Positions 47,083 through 57,823 of a DNA stretch of 64,000 bases are shown here, piece after piece. This DNA comes from Coniella vitis (Eukaryota; Ascomycota; Sordariomycetes; Diaporthales; Schizoparmaceae): positions 2,108,001 through 2,172,000 of the forward strand of contig WUJK01000007.1 in NCBI GenBank assembly GCA_011317545.1, in the 5' to 3' direction. Below the pieces are notes generated by a model that did no database searches, was not told where the DNA came from, and saw only the letters and a program-made list of their open reading frames with translations. Position 1 is the first letter of the stretch. Each line of letters begins with the position of its first letter. A program made the position numbers and the translations under genes.

Positions 47083-47674
47083 CGTGGCAGACCGTTATTG
47101 TGAACTGTTAGTGCTGGCACTTCAAAATTTCCATTCGCACCGTTCTCGTGAGAAGCTCAAAGGCCGTTGCAGTGAGCGTCGTGGTGTTGCTGCATTGTTT
47201 TGGCATGAAGAAGTGCAGTTCTGTGTAAGTGCAGTGCAGTGGGGACAGAAACCGATTTAAAGTGACAGGGGAAACGCGTCTGGAGTTCATACGCGCGTCG
47301 TGCTTATATAGAAGCAGCACTCTAAAGAACGCGAATCCTTGTCTATCGATTAAGTAATAATCAGCACCTAAGCACTCCTATGTGCATAGTAGATTTCGCA
47401 AAGGCGAGCCAGAAAGGACAGTGCGGGATGATCCATAGTGGTACGGTACGTATGTATCCACAAGCCATACGATACCTACTATGTACACAATACATAGTAG
47501 GCATGAAAAAAATCATCGTCATCCTGCAAGGGTATGCATGACTGGGATCTCCCGAATTTTTTTTCTTCGGATTTCTATCGCAGCTTATCGAGTGTTTTTC
47601 CACCAGCTATTTTCTTGCTTCAAGACTCGTGCCAAATTCTATTCCCCGTCCGCGCAACCCGCGCAGGCTCAAAC
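47083..47674. promoter_or_regulatory. Divergent promoter region, POL1 / PPR gene
   Basis: 592 bases between divergent starts. The middle contains a perfect palindrome built from two copies of the dispersed element (separate entry). A frame open from 47534 runs into the PPR protein but is not needed for it. Confidence 0.5.
47475..47501. repeat. Perfect 27-base inverted repeat made of two TACTATGTA elements
   Basis: Eleven-base arms, CCTACTATGTA and its exact reverse complement, flank a 5-base loop (CACAA). It lies in the POL1/PPR divergent promoter and could form a hairpin or bind a dimeric protein (inference). Confidence 0.9.
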
Positions 47675-49947
47675 ATGTTTGTCTGCAGAGCTTGCGCGAA
47701 GAGGTCAGCACCAAGTGCCCTCCGCCCGCTAGCTATAGGCCAAGATCGTTTGACTCCAACATCAAGAACACTTGCGACGAGCACACCCTTACAAAGTGAT
47801 GTCCAGGACGGATGGAGCATTCTCGAGACTGCCTCGAACGAACAAACCGCTCCCAAAAGAGGCAGAGATCTGAGAAAACAGACCTATCCTTCAAAGTCAG
47901 ACTGGGCTCACCGAAAAGAATCTCAGCGTAACACGGACTCTCCTCGCAGAGCGTCGCCGCGCAATACAAACCCTCGAAAAGAGTCGCAGCGAAACACGAA
48001 CATTCGGCGGTTGAACCGTGATGAGCCCGGCTCCTCGAGGGATTTCGACAGACTACAGTGGGCCACAAAGAAGGAATTGCAATGGACGATAGACCCATAC
48101 CATATTGCCCAGAACGTATCCAAGAAGCTTAAGGAGAATGACTTCGACAAGGCTTTGCTGTTGACGCAGCAGGCCAGTAAATACAAGCAGGTGATTGTCA
48201 GCTGGAACCATCTGATAGAGTATCAATTCCAGAACAAGAAACTGCATGCTGCAATCAAGCTGTACAATGATGTGAGTTTACCAGATCCCCCTCCCCTGAG
48301 GGCGGTTCCCCAAGGCCTTAGGATGAGCTCTTCAGCTTTCGCACTTATCATTGTACATTGTTCAGGCTGACATCAGGATAGATGAAAAAAAGATCTCAAC
48401 TTCCCAATGCTCAGACCTACACCATCATTTTCAAAGGCTGCGCCGAATCCGAACACCCGAAGTTGGCTGTGAGCGAATCTCTTAAGATCTATAATGCGAT
48501 GCTGAACAGCACTCGACTAAAACCCAATACAATACATCTGAACGCTGTACTGGACGTTTGTGCTCGCGCGCAGGACCTTGAGTCCATGTTTGTGGCGCTG
48601 CGGTCTGCCACCGGTATCCGATCGCCAAACAACATGACATATACCATCATTCTGAACGCCTTGCGGCACCAGGCAGCCAACAAAATAAATCCAAACCAAG
48701 ATCCCAAAGAACAGGAGGAAGCTACCAAGCGTAACATCGCGATCACGATATCCCGCGCAAAACTGGTATGGGATGAAGTGATAATACGCTGGAAGAAGGG
48801 TGAGATCATCATGGACGAGGAATTGATGTGCTCCATGGGTCGACTTCTACTACTGGGAGGCAATAAGGAGACGGACTCCATTTTGGAAGTTGTGGGAGAG
48901 GTTTTGGGTATCACAAAACTTTTGGATGGACAACCGGGCCTGATCAATTCAGAGAAGCAAGAGAAGCTCAAACGGGTCGAGAAGAGGGAAACTACAGAGG
49001 CTTCCTCGAGCCCAAGGGGGCTTCAAGAGCTTGCAGCTTCCGCGGGACCTCAAAAACCCGAAACAGCAGACGACTTTTCGTCCGAGCGACCTCGGCCTCC
49101 CATGCCTGAGACTCCAGCCGAGGCTCCAACTCCACAAATCACGAGCGCGCCAAAGAGTACCCCGGGGACCAAGATCAACATCGCAGGCAACAACACCCTT
49201 TCCCTAGTCATGCGTGCCCTTACAGAGGATAAGAGGACAAAGCTCGCTGCGCGGTATTGGGATTTCATGACATTAACTTTTGGGATTGTTCCTGACCGGC
49301 GCAACTACCGTGACTATATCGACTGCTTGTCGACCGGCGCATCCTCTGGAAAGGCTGCGCGGCTTCTCGTCAGCTTGCCAAGCTCGATTGTTGATGGTAA
49401 TTTGTACCGACGTGGACTCCTCCTGTGTCACTATGATTCATTGAACGAAAGTGCCTTCAAGAATGCAACTGCGATATACGACGCCATGACCAAAAGGCTA
49501 AGAGTCCCGGATCTGAAATGTATCAAGTTGTATCTCGAGGTGTCCATGGGCAACTACCGTCATTTCAGAGACAGGACAAAGTTCCCTAAGCGAGAGGAAG
49601 GCGACCACGCGTTTGGACGCCAGATGTTCACGGCACTCGATCGTGTCTGGGAGCCACTTCGGCGCGCTACGAACGACCTAAGCTTTTCAGACGCGGCGAC
49701 GTCATCTGCGTCGCCTCAAGAGGCATGGAAACGCCTGCATTCTAGCCGAGAAGAAGTCATGGATGTGGCCAAGAAATTCATCGCCACTAGTGACAAGCTG
49801 CTATCCCAGGCACTGATCCCAAAGACAGAGGAGGATCACAAGGTGTGCGTCATTCGTCGCAGACTCATGGACGATTTCGTTCTACGGTGGTTGCTGAAGA
49901 ACGAGCAAATGATGAAGCCTGCAACAACAGGGACGGGTACACCCTAA
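47675..49947 (+). CDS. Mitochondrial pentatricopeptide-repeat protein
   Basis: Exons 47675-48271 and 48382-49947 give 720 aa. The N-terminus (MFVCRACAKRSAP, with Arg, Ser and Thr but almost no acidic residues) is a likely mitochondrial presequence, followed by a low-complexity Arg/Asn/Ser linker. PPR-like helical pairs include FDKALLLTQQASKYKQVIVS, WNHLIEYQFQNKKLHAAIKL, then across the intron LPNAQTYTIIFKGCAES, KPNTIHLNAVLDVCARAQDL and NNMTYTIILNALRHQAANK. A Pro-rich linker at about 420-455 separates a C-terminal helical half. Fungal proteins of this layout act in mitochondrial RNA maturation or ribosome function; the exact target cannot be told. The start is placed at the ATG opening the presequence rather than the longer frame from 47534. 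Confidence 0.85.
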
Positions 49948-50624
49948 GAACAGCCCACTTTATTCCAATGCATTGGTCGTGTACACCCAAACTTCGTGTT
50001 GGATAGTGATGATTGAACTGCATATCAATGGAATGATCGCCTCTTTCTTCTACGAGCCATTTGTGCCATCCACCAGTACCACAAACTAAACTCGCTGGTC
50101 ATGTGTAAACGTTCCACGCATTGAGTGCACAAGACGTACCATTCCAGTCACCGCGGAGCGAGTTGACCTTCAGATGCCTTTCCTGACAAGAACTTGGCAT
50201 CGGTTAGTCTCTGCATCTGGAAATACATTCCTATCATCACATGACAGTCTCCCAAGATAGCTCATCGCAGAATTCGACTGCACCCAGCTTATTTTTCTTC
50301 CCTGTCTCCTGCAGTCGACTCCTCCCAGTGTTCAAGGAAGCCACCGAAGGCCAGCTCAAGGCTCGATACCTTAGAACACCTGTCATCAAAACAAGCGGAA
50401 GTAGACTCATTTTCCTCTTCTATCCTCGGCTTAGCCAAGCTTCTCTTGACGACTTCCATTGATGCATGGCTCAGAAGTTCTAGCTTGTCTAAAGAGAAAC
50501 CGGCAACTCCATGTTGAATGAAGGATGCGTACCTTCTTCGACGTTCGCAGCTCTCCAAATCCTTGCCTCGCCTGCCAGAACGGGTACTCATGCCGTAGGC
50601 TCGAGTGCATTCAATCTCAAAGTC
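49948..50624. other. Intergenic, convergent 3' regions
   Basis: 677 bases between the PPR gene and the unrecognised minus-strand gene. Two overlapping short frames on opposite strands (50241-50591) have no protein-like features. No gene is supported. Confidence 0.45.
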
Positions 50625-51917
50625 CTACTTCTCATTATTATGACAAGTCCAGACATCAGCATTAAGGCCTGCTGCGGCAATACCGTCCAGAGCAGCCATC
50701 AGCCTCTCGTCCATCTGCGACATGATCCCAAGTTTACGCAAAGTGATGTTCGTTGCCTCGGACGCATCAGTGACGGCGAGCATGGCCCAATTGACACAAT
50801 ATCCCGGCTCGATTTCGATGCGACGAGGCCCGTCAGAACGCGGGTAAACTGTGAGAGTCTGTTTCGTCATAGGATCTGTATGAGGAACGTCGCTTGTCCA
50901 AACGATCACATTATTGAAATCGGAACGTTTTGAACACATGTACCGGTGCGCAAAGCGAGAGAGTGCCTCAGTAGCATCTGAAAAGATCCTTCTACCCTCG
51001 ACTTGCCAAGGACTTCCTTTGTAGTATAGAACGCATTGGTTACGACAATCATTCCCAAGTCTTGTCTCTGCTTCAGCGCCCACAATGGTTTTATTCAGCG
51101 TCTTTCTGAAATGATCTTTGTCGGCAAGGGCCGCAGTGGGGTTGCTATTGTAAGTTGGCGTGTGAATGTTTGATCTGTCCGCCATCGTCACTTCAGAGGC
51201 ACCCTCCAAGAGACCCATCACCACTTTCGAGCCCAGCTCCTGAATTGTCTTCATTTCATCAAATATCGTTAGTTGAAACTTAGGACTCTTGGCTGACACA
51301 GTCTGCTTGGCCTCTAGACCGACATCTGTTTTCATCCGTTAGCACACTTTCCGCCAGTCGTGTAAGCTTGATGCATTCAGAAGCCTACCTCTGCTGGTGG
51401 ATGCATCGTTAGGCAATGTTTCATAGATTTGAGTATGCTGAAGCTCATCTTGGAGCGACGGCAGGTCCAACTGGGGCAGAGCAATGTGAAACTTCTCACA
51501 GTCCAACGACGCCGGATCCGCGAGCTTGCCAGGGGAAGACTTGAAATAGCGTAACTCTGTCGAGCTACAGATCGAGTTTGTTGAGAGCTGCGAGCCTCCG
51601 CCTCGAAGTGAATCGTGCCATCGCTCTTTGAAGGAGTGTATCTTTGCAATACCAGTACTGTATTCAGTGCGCAAGTGCATAATTGGGGCTGTCGACCTTC
51701 GGTTCGGGCTGGCGTGCAAGACTCGCCGGCTTTGGATTGAGTGCCTCACGGATCGAACAGCATCTAGCGAGCGACGCCCAAGACTGCGACTCATAGACCT
51801 TATGGAGTAGTAGTTGGGACTGTTCCCCGTATCGGAATCAACCATCATGTTCTTGCTCCTCGATTCGACTGGGTGATTGCCCTTATCCAAATCCGTAGGG
51901 CAATAGGGATTTGACAT
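50625..51917 (-). CDS. Unrecognised protein, two exons
   Basis: Exons 51389-51917 and 50625-51325 give 409 aa in a closed frame across a 63-base intron with GTAGGC donor, GCTAACG branch site and CAG acceptor. I do not recognise it. Residues about 35-90 are Arg/Ser-rich (RSMSRSLGRRSLDAVRSVRH). The C-terminal half looks globular: LGNDCRNQCVLYYKGSPWQ, ALSRFAHRYMCSKRSDFNNV, EIEPGYCVNWAMLAVTD. The frame stays open upstream to 52208 with two hydrophobic stretches (WYLLIFLLPW; STLGLLLLFTVAFG). If translation began at 52079, the product could be membrane-associated. I prefer the ATG at 51917 because an inverted repeat sits over the more distal start. Confidence 0.6.
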
Positions 51918-52885
51918 GATACCAAAAGCTACCGTGAACAATAATAAGAGACCTAGAGTTGATGGGCTGAGTGCCCTTGAAACTATACTGGATATCAAAT
52001 CGGGTGATTGATGTTGTCTTGTTGACCATGGAAGTAGAAATATTAGCAAGTACCAGCTCGTTGCCATTGGGCTTTCCATACATAAGACAATGAAGGGCAA
52101 GGGCTGTCCTTTCCCAAAATGAAATACACTCCGAGATCCATAGTAAGAAGTTAAAACATGGAAGTAATGGCCATGAGCAGTACTTGCCCGATAGTACTTG
52201 CTAAACAAGTACTAATGGACCTCCAAGCTCAAGCATACTGATGCCATATGTCGGTTATCATCAAAGGCTTACCCATTGAACCCTCTGCGAGGTTCTTGTT
52301 GTAAGTGATGAATCATCTTATACATGCATTTAGTGTGAGGAACTCACTCTACTTCCTACTTGGAAACTGAACTAGCAATAGACCTTGTAAATCATTGCTT
52401 TATTCTTGAGAGTAACGGTAGGCTTGTCCAGGATTGTCCAAAACATGGCAGTTTGTAAATACCTACTTGCTGCTTTCAAATGTTGCCTTTCTCATTTTTT
52501 TTTTTTGGTTTGACAAACAGTTTGAAAATGTGCATGGTTTGGAATAGTCTGATGCATTCCAACGCGTGACTATCTCACCATAGAGACAGGCTTCCAGACT
52601 TCGGAGGTTATGCTTGGGAATAATTTGACAAATATTGTCGCTTTGTGTGCTATAAGGCTCGTGTTTGTTATTTAACGGCACAGACAAGAGGAAGCAGATC
52701 CGTTGTCATATCCAATATAAAAGGACGCGCAGTTCCCTCTTCATTCATCAGTGACTCTTCCAAAAAGAAATCAAGCTCAGTGAACCCCATAAGCGACTAG
52801 ATACTCGTGATAATTGGCATTTTTGCACACCCTCAATTATTGAGCGTATTCAGGCAGCAAAACGACCGTTCCAGCTTCAACCACC
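51918..52885. promoter_or_regulatory. Divergent promoter region, unrecognised gene / SMP-like gene
   Basis: 968 bases between two divergent starts. It holds an inverted-repeat cluster at 52179-52213 (separate entry), a T-run near 52497-52506 and AT-rich sequence. If the unrecognised gene starts upstream, its first codons lie here. Confidence 0.45.
52179..52213. repeat. AGTACTTG direct and inverted repeat cluster
   Basis: AGTACTTG occurs at 52179-52186 and 52193-52200, and its reverse complement CAAGTACT at 52206-52213. The last two form an inverted repeat (9-base arms counting flanking T/A) around the loop CTAAA. Possibly a binding site for a dimeric regulator (inference). Confidence 0.8.
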
Positions 52886-53186
52886 ATGTCTGGAAAGACG
52901 CCCATGTCTAACGATGCTGCGGCGCGCATCCAATCCGCTACTGTGAGTATATTATTCTCATACTGTGTATCCTAGGAAAGCGCACAATGGGGCTTTGTGA
53001 CCTGAGTGTTAATTCAATACGTCTGAAACACAGGCCAAGGGCGGCGGTGATATGAGCTCTAGTGGTTTTCCTGCCAGAGCTCAATCTGCTGCAGATCGTA
53101 ACGCCAATGCTGCCGCTGCTCAAGCCGGAGGCAACACTGGAAAACAGAACAGTGGAACTTCTACTGGAAACACGGGCAAGAAGTGA
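52886..53186 (+). CDS. SMP-domain-like small protein
   Basis: Two exons, 52886-52942 and 53034-53186, encode 69 aa; the gene is too short to stand out as a single frame. The product starts MSGKTPMSNDAAARIQSAT and continues AKGGGDMSSSGFPARAQSAA then DRNANAAAAQ. This DAARIQSA...GG-MSS-GF-ARAQSAADRN pattern matches the seed-maturation-protein (SMP) type repeat found in many small fungal proteins, often stress- or conidium-associated. The rest is Gly/Asn/Thr-rich and hydrophilic. The 91-base intron has GTGAGT and CAG ends. The start has the strong context CACCATG. Confidence 0.85.
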
Positions 53187-53623
53187 CGGAGCTGTCGGAG
53201 AAGGCTTCCCTGTACGGGGCACATTGGAGGTGTGAGAAGACGAGAGACAGTATTGTTGCGGTTTAGAACGTCAAAGGCGCTAGAATCTAAGCTGTCAATT
53301 ATTCATAGAGGCTGACTTTTGCTTGGAGGAATTCAGTATGCCGAAATTTCCAAATTGACAATATTGCGCGTAGATCAGACTTTGCCATGGGCTCTGGACG
53401 TAGCGTCAAATGGCGGTAGATGATGCAGGTCGTTCAAGTACCACGTCCAATATATGGCATCGTTCCAAGCGTTCTGGTCCTCGACGACTGAGTATGTCGC
53501 TAGTGCTTCACATATGGTTTGACTTCATTGTTGTGACGTACAACATGAAGAACGCATGATTTGGCCTATCTGGGGGGTACCACGTGTCGAATTCAGGTCT
53601 CTGTGGCAGGTCAACCAGTCATC
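53187..53623. other. Intergenic, convergent 3' regions
   Basis: 437 bases between the SMP-like gene and the end of KTI12. No gene or notable repeat seen. Confidence 0.45.
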
Positions 53624-54709
53624 TCATTCGTCCTTCTCAAAAGCATCATTCAAGTAGCCGACGAAGCTCTCCCTCATCCTAGTCACGGCCATATTGCCAA
53701 CCGCCTCGAGCCCAATACCGCCCCTGTTCATATTCATGAAAGCGCGACGGTACCTCTGTAGCTGCGGCAACCCTACCTTCTTGCCTGGCAGCTCGACGAC
53801 AAGCAATGGTTCTGCTGCTACAGCGCCGCCTCGCGCTATCTCAATACTGCCACCGCCTTCATCGGACTGCTGATCTAATATACTCTTCACAATATCCTGG
53901 GTCTCTCTGTCAAGCACATACAGATAGTCTCCACCGGCATCCCTGCTTCTCTGTACGGTTGCTTGATTTGGCTTGATGACCTTCCTCCCTTCGCCGGCAA
54001 TGGTTTCCCATATATCTTCAAAGACCTTCCTCGTTTGCGCCTCGTCATCTTCCCATATGAGAGTGAAGAGTGGGCTGTCCCACCGGGTCATTGGGTTTGG
54101 CTCTTCGTACCGAAAGACCAGATTCTCCCAGTTTGCGGGCTCGTAAGCGCCCTCAGCCGCCTCGTCGTCCCTGCTCACATCTTCGCCATTCTTTAGCCTT
54201 TCCTCTCTCCGCTTCAAGCGTTCTTCATTAACCGCCCTCGCTCTGTCAACACTGCACCCAATCTGCAAAAGCACATTTGGTGTCGTCAAATTTTTGGCCT
54301 CGCAGTATAACTGATATCTCCAACCCTTGATGTAGTTCGACCCGTCGAGTATTACGATATCCTTGGTAGAGAGCACGCGCTTGACCGCGCTCGACAGCGC
54401 AGCGCGTGCGTCTTTCTCAGATGCGTTCGCAGAGCGAGTGTGTGCCGGCAGCTTCTCGGGCGAGAGATCATACACCGTGCGACTTATGGACAGCGTCTGA
54501 TCTGAAATGAGATGAAGCCTGTACTTGGACGCTGGTGGCTGGGCTTTGATCTTGTCGGCGAGGTGTGCGTGAAGTTGGTTTGCGCGGGTCGATTTTCCCG
54601 AGGTTGGAAACCCCGATAATATAATAAGCTAATAATGAGGAACGCGGTTTAGGTACGACTCTTCAGAGATCAAAACTGACCAAGACACTGAACCAGAACT
54701 CACCGGCAT
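53624..54709 (-). CDS. KTI12: KTI12, Elongator-associated P-loop ATPase
   Basis: Regulator of the Elongator complex, needed for wobble-uridine modification of tRNAs. Exons 54704-54709 and 53624-54628 give 336 aa. The first coding exon is only six bases (Met-Pro). The join across the 75-base intron gives MPLIILSGFPTSGKST, the exact Kti12 start with P-loop residues 8-16. Next come YRLHLISDQTLSISRTVYDL and KRVLSTKDIVILDGSNYIKG with the Walker B-like DGSNYIKGWRYQLYCEAK. The C-terminal half (ENLVFRYEEPNPMTRWDSPL, LQRYRRAFMNMN) is the family's tRNA-binding region. Without the tiny exon the protein would begin at an internal Met (54475) after the P-loop and be inactive. Confidence 0.93.
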
Positions 54710-55465
54710 GCTGCGTCTGTGTTGTAAGGAGCGTCGAAAAGTACGAAAGGCAAAAGATATATGGATGCACTGAAACTACCCGCAAGTACTAGAAATTTGG
54801 CGCTGCCAGCGGTCATAAATGTGGGTCCCAGCTTGGGTGCCAGGGCCCCCTGTTGTTGCAAGCGCTCTCAGTAAGAGCATGTGAAATTGCGCCTCTACGA
54901 TGAAAGAGACCAATTGATATTTCCTCTGTAGGGTTGCGAAATCTTGAGGCTCGCCTTTGCTAGTGATGATGTTAACAGATAGGATATCAACATGAGTCAT
55001 TATAATTACAGCTACTGGCCCGGTCTCTTGAATTCTAATCCAGCTAGATGAGGCCGTAAAGCTTTTTATCGGAACAAGCTACGTATCTCTGGCACGCTCG
55101 ATCCAATGCTGGAGATCGTGACAAAGCCAGCATTGGGCCTGCGTAAGTGAGAAGCCTTCTTATATTCTGTCGTGTATGCTTTCCTGTCGCTAGTAATTGA
55201 ATACGATATTCGAAATAAAGCACCAGGCCACGCTGTTCGGACCTGGTCAAAGGAGACAAAGATCAGCTTAGAAAACGCTTGCTTGTGGGAGTATGTTTGA
55301 ATATCCATCATCGTAACATTATCTTGACGCATCTCAACTTAAGAACTTACTATTACCATCACTCAACAACTATCAGTGTCTTGCGATAAGGGAGCAGAAA
55401 GGGCAGTTCCATGTATAGTTGGGTTGGTTAGAGTGGACCTTGGACATCTGATATATCTGACTTGA
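54710..55465. other. Intergenic between KTI12 and CYP60
   Basis: 756 bases between tandem minus-strand genes, holding the KTI12 promoter and the 3' end of CYP60. Only short, featureless frames are present. Confidence 0.45.
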
Positions 55466-57297
55466 CTACCAGTTGTCAAAGTTGCCGAAGCCCCCAGTCT
55501 TGGCCTTCTTCCTCAAGGGTTCCCATTCTGCAACCGTTGTAGGGACATCCACAGCAGGAGTCCCTAAGTCGGTAGCAAGTGCAGGTTTCAGATATTTACC
55601 AACGCCGCCATCTGAATGATCAAGGCTGCCATCGCCTCGTATGCGCTTTCCTGTCCAAGTCGTCTTGTCGTCATCCGTCCCGCCTTGGCGTTGGATCTCG
55701 GCCTTCTCAGCTTCAGCTCTCTCTTGCTGATCTTTCTCCTTGAGAAACTCTTCAAATGGGTCTAGAAAGATGATGATGTCCTTGATAACGATCTCCTTCA
55801 ACGGACGGTTGCTATCATCAACAGGTACAAGTTCCAGCCGATCGAGAACGTCCAGACCGTCCACCACTTTGCCGAAGATAGTGTGTTTCCGATCCAAATG
55901 TTTGGCAGGTTTGTAGGTGATGAAGAATTGCGAGGAATTCGTGTTCTTGCCTTTGTTCGCCATTGAAACGATTCCACGAGCATTATGTGTAAGAGGTCCA
56001 TCGAACTCATCCTGAAAGTTCTTGCCCCAGATGCTCTGCCCCCCCTTGCCAGTCGCTGTAGGGTCACCGCCCTGAATCATGAAGTTCTTGATATTTCGGT
56101 GGAAGATTGTGCCACGGTAAAAGCCCTTCTGGCTCAACTTGACGAAGTTCCAAACCGCTTTTGGAGCGGTTTCTGTCTGTAACTCAATCACGATGTCGCC
56201 CAGATTAGTTTCCACCCGCGCGTAACCTTTGATCTTGACTGTCTTCGGCTTCAGCAACCACTCGTCCTGGGTCAATATAGCTCGCTCTCCGCTTGTTTCT
56301 GGCGTTAATCCAGTGCTCGTGAAGCTCGCGGCAGCGCGTCCAGTTGTGTATGTCGCAGCATTGTGGGCCATTTTTCTTTCCTGTATCGCTGGCTTTCTAA
56401 ATCCTTGAGGTGTAGAGGACTTCTGTAAAGCCTTGGAAGATCGGTTGACATCGCCCAAATTTTCTCTCTCGCGTCTCGCTTTCTCAACGGCCTCTTTCGC
56501 GCGCAGTACCTTGTCTCCTATCCGACCCAGTGCATCTATGTTGACGTTGCCCAATTTCCTCTCTTCAATTTGCTTAGGCGTTAAGAGTGCATCGCCACCA
56601 TCTTTGAGATAGTGGAACTCGCTTAAGTTCCTGGATGCCGCGTTCTGAGGGTCTTGTAATGTGATAATGTCCTTTCTGCCGAACTCCTTGTCGTCCACGA
56701 GATCATGCCAGTTTTTCTGCTTAATGTTCATTTGCTCAATGGTTTCCCATGCGAATACGTTGGCATAGGTGCCATGGCGAACTGCTACAATGTGTGTATT
56801 ATCTGTGAATACCTTGAACGTAACGGGATCGACTGTAAATCAGTCTGGGGTTAGCAATTCAACATTGATACATAAAAAGCGGTATCATAAAATCAGATTC
56901 TTGTACTTCAAGGATTGCCTCGATTGTACTTACTCAAGTCTCCCTTGCCGTCTGTGGGACCGGAATTTGGATCTGCTTCAGCATCCGCATTTCGTGCAAA
57001 GTTAAGCTTGATGAGGTCTTTGGCATCCAAGGGTTGGCCGTCAACAGGGTTGGTATCGTGCTTCTCGAGCCAAGCGCTTATCACCTCGACGTCAAATATC
57101 GTGCCGTCGGGGGTGCACACAGGGTTCTTGAATGGTTGGAGGCTCGCGGCGCAAAAGTTGAACGGAAGCCGTCTGAATTGCGCCCCGACAGCGCGGTGCG
57201 CGCGAGACCCAGCGCCGGCACCAACACTAGCGGAAAAGGCATCCGAGGAGCTCCACTCGGAGTGAGTGATGTACAGCTTGTCTGTGCCTTTCCCCAT
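55466..57297 (-). CDS. U-box cyclophilin (CYP60/PPIL2 family)
   Basis: Nuclear peptidyl-prolyl isomerase with an N-terminal U-box, associated with spliceosomes and ubiquitylation in relatives. Exons 56934-57297 and 55466-56832 give 576 aa. The N-terminus MGKGTDKLYITHSEW and RLPFNFCAASLQPFKNPVCT with FDVEVISAWLEKHDTNPVDG form the U-box (about 36-110). VDPVTFKVFTDNTHIVAV follows across the 101-base intron. A linker with NINIKQ-type charged helix leads to the cyclophilin domain at about 322-475: GYARVETNLGDIVIELQTET, FHRNIKNFMIQGGDPT, SSQFFITY and HTIFGKVVDGLDVLD. The C-terminus is Lys/Asp-rich and ends GGFGNFDNW, as in fungal orthologues. The start is the Met of MGKGTD, not the open frame to 57492. 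Confidence 0.94.
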
Positions 57298-57823
57298 TCT
57301 CGAAGACGTGACCGGTGAGCGGCAGCCAGATGGAAGGACGTGGAGTGCAGAGTAAGTACTTGGAAAGTTTCCCGAAGGCGCGCAAGCATATGACGAACGG
57401 ACCCCAAACAGACGACCTAAATTAGCACATGCATCCTGCTGAACCCCTGTACACCCCCTTGCAATATGCTCCGTAGTAGTGCCCTGCGGCACTTTGCATA
57501 GTGCGCAATACTATGTAATCACCCTCTACATAGTACATCCTGCGACTTGTCCAGAGCCAGGGCACTCTTCTTAACTCCATATTCCATGTTCCATTCGTCA
57601 CTGTCCTTCAACATGCTAATTCTCCCCCTTCTTGTTAGCTAATTGCCTAGGAGACTGAAAGACTTACCTTTGGGGTAATCGCTCGACCAGTCCTCTCTTG
57701 TAATCGCCCTATTGCACCCCAACAGTTGGCAGCGAGGGATTTCGCACAGCCGTTGCAGCTGTCCTTACCGATTCGAACACAAGGCTGTGCCATTCTGCAG
57801 GGCAACAGAAGGCAACATTCAGC
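57298..57823. promoter_or_regulatory. Divergent promoter region, CYP60 / PTM1-like gene
   Basis: 526 bases between divergent starts. It contains an inverted pair of the dispersed element at 57509-57535. No gene is seen. Confidence 0.5.
57509..57535. repeat. Inverted pair of TACTATGTA elements, 9-base spacer
   Basis: TACTATGTA at 57509-57517 and TACATAGTA at 57527-57535 face each other. The total span of 27 bases equals that of the palindrome at 47475-47501, also in a divergent promoter. Confidence 0.9.

Larger units (their letters stand above)
2745..57535. repeat. Dispersed 9-base element TACTATGTA / TACATAGTA, 21 exact copies
   Basis: TACTATGTA starts at 5078, 15059, 15328, 15374, 20267, 20990, 34022, 34256, 35454, 47477 and 57509. 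TACATAGTA starts at 2745, 10658, 20094, 21601, 25358, 34169, 34618, 35033, 47491 and 57527. The 9-mer is palindromic apart from its central TAT (TAC-TAT-GTA). All copies are between genes. Near matches with one change also occur in the same gaps (for example CACTATGTA at 35281). Confidence 0.85.
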
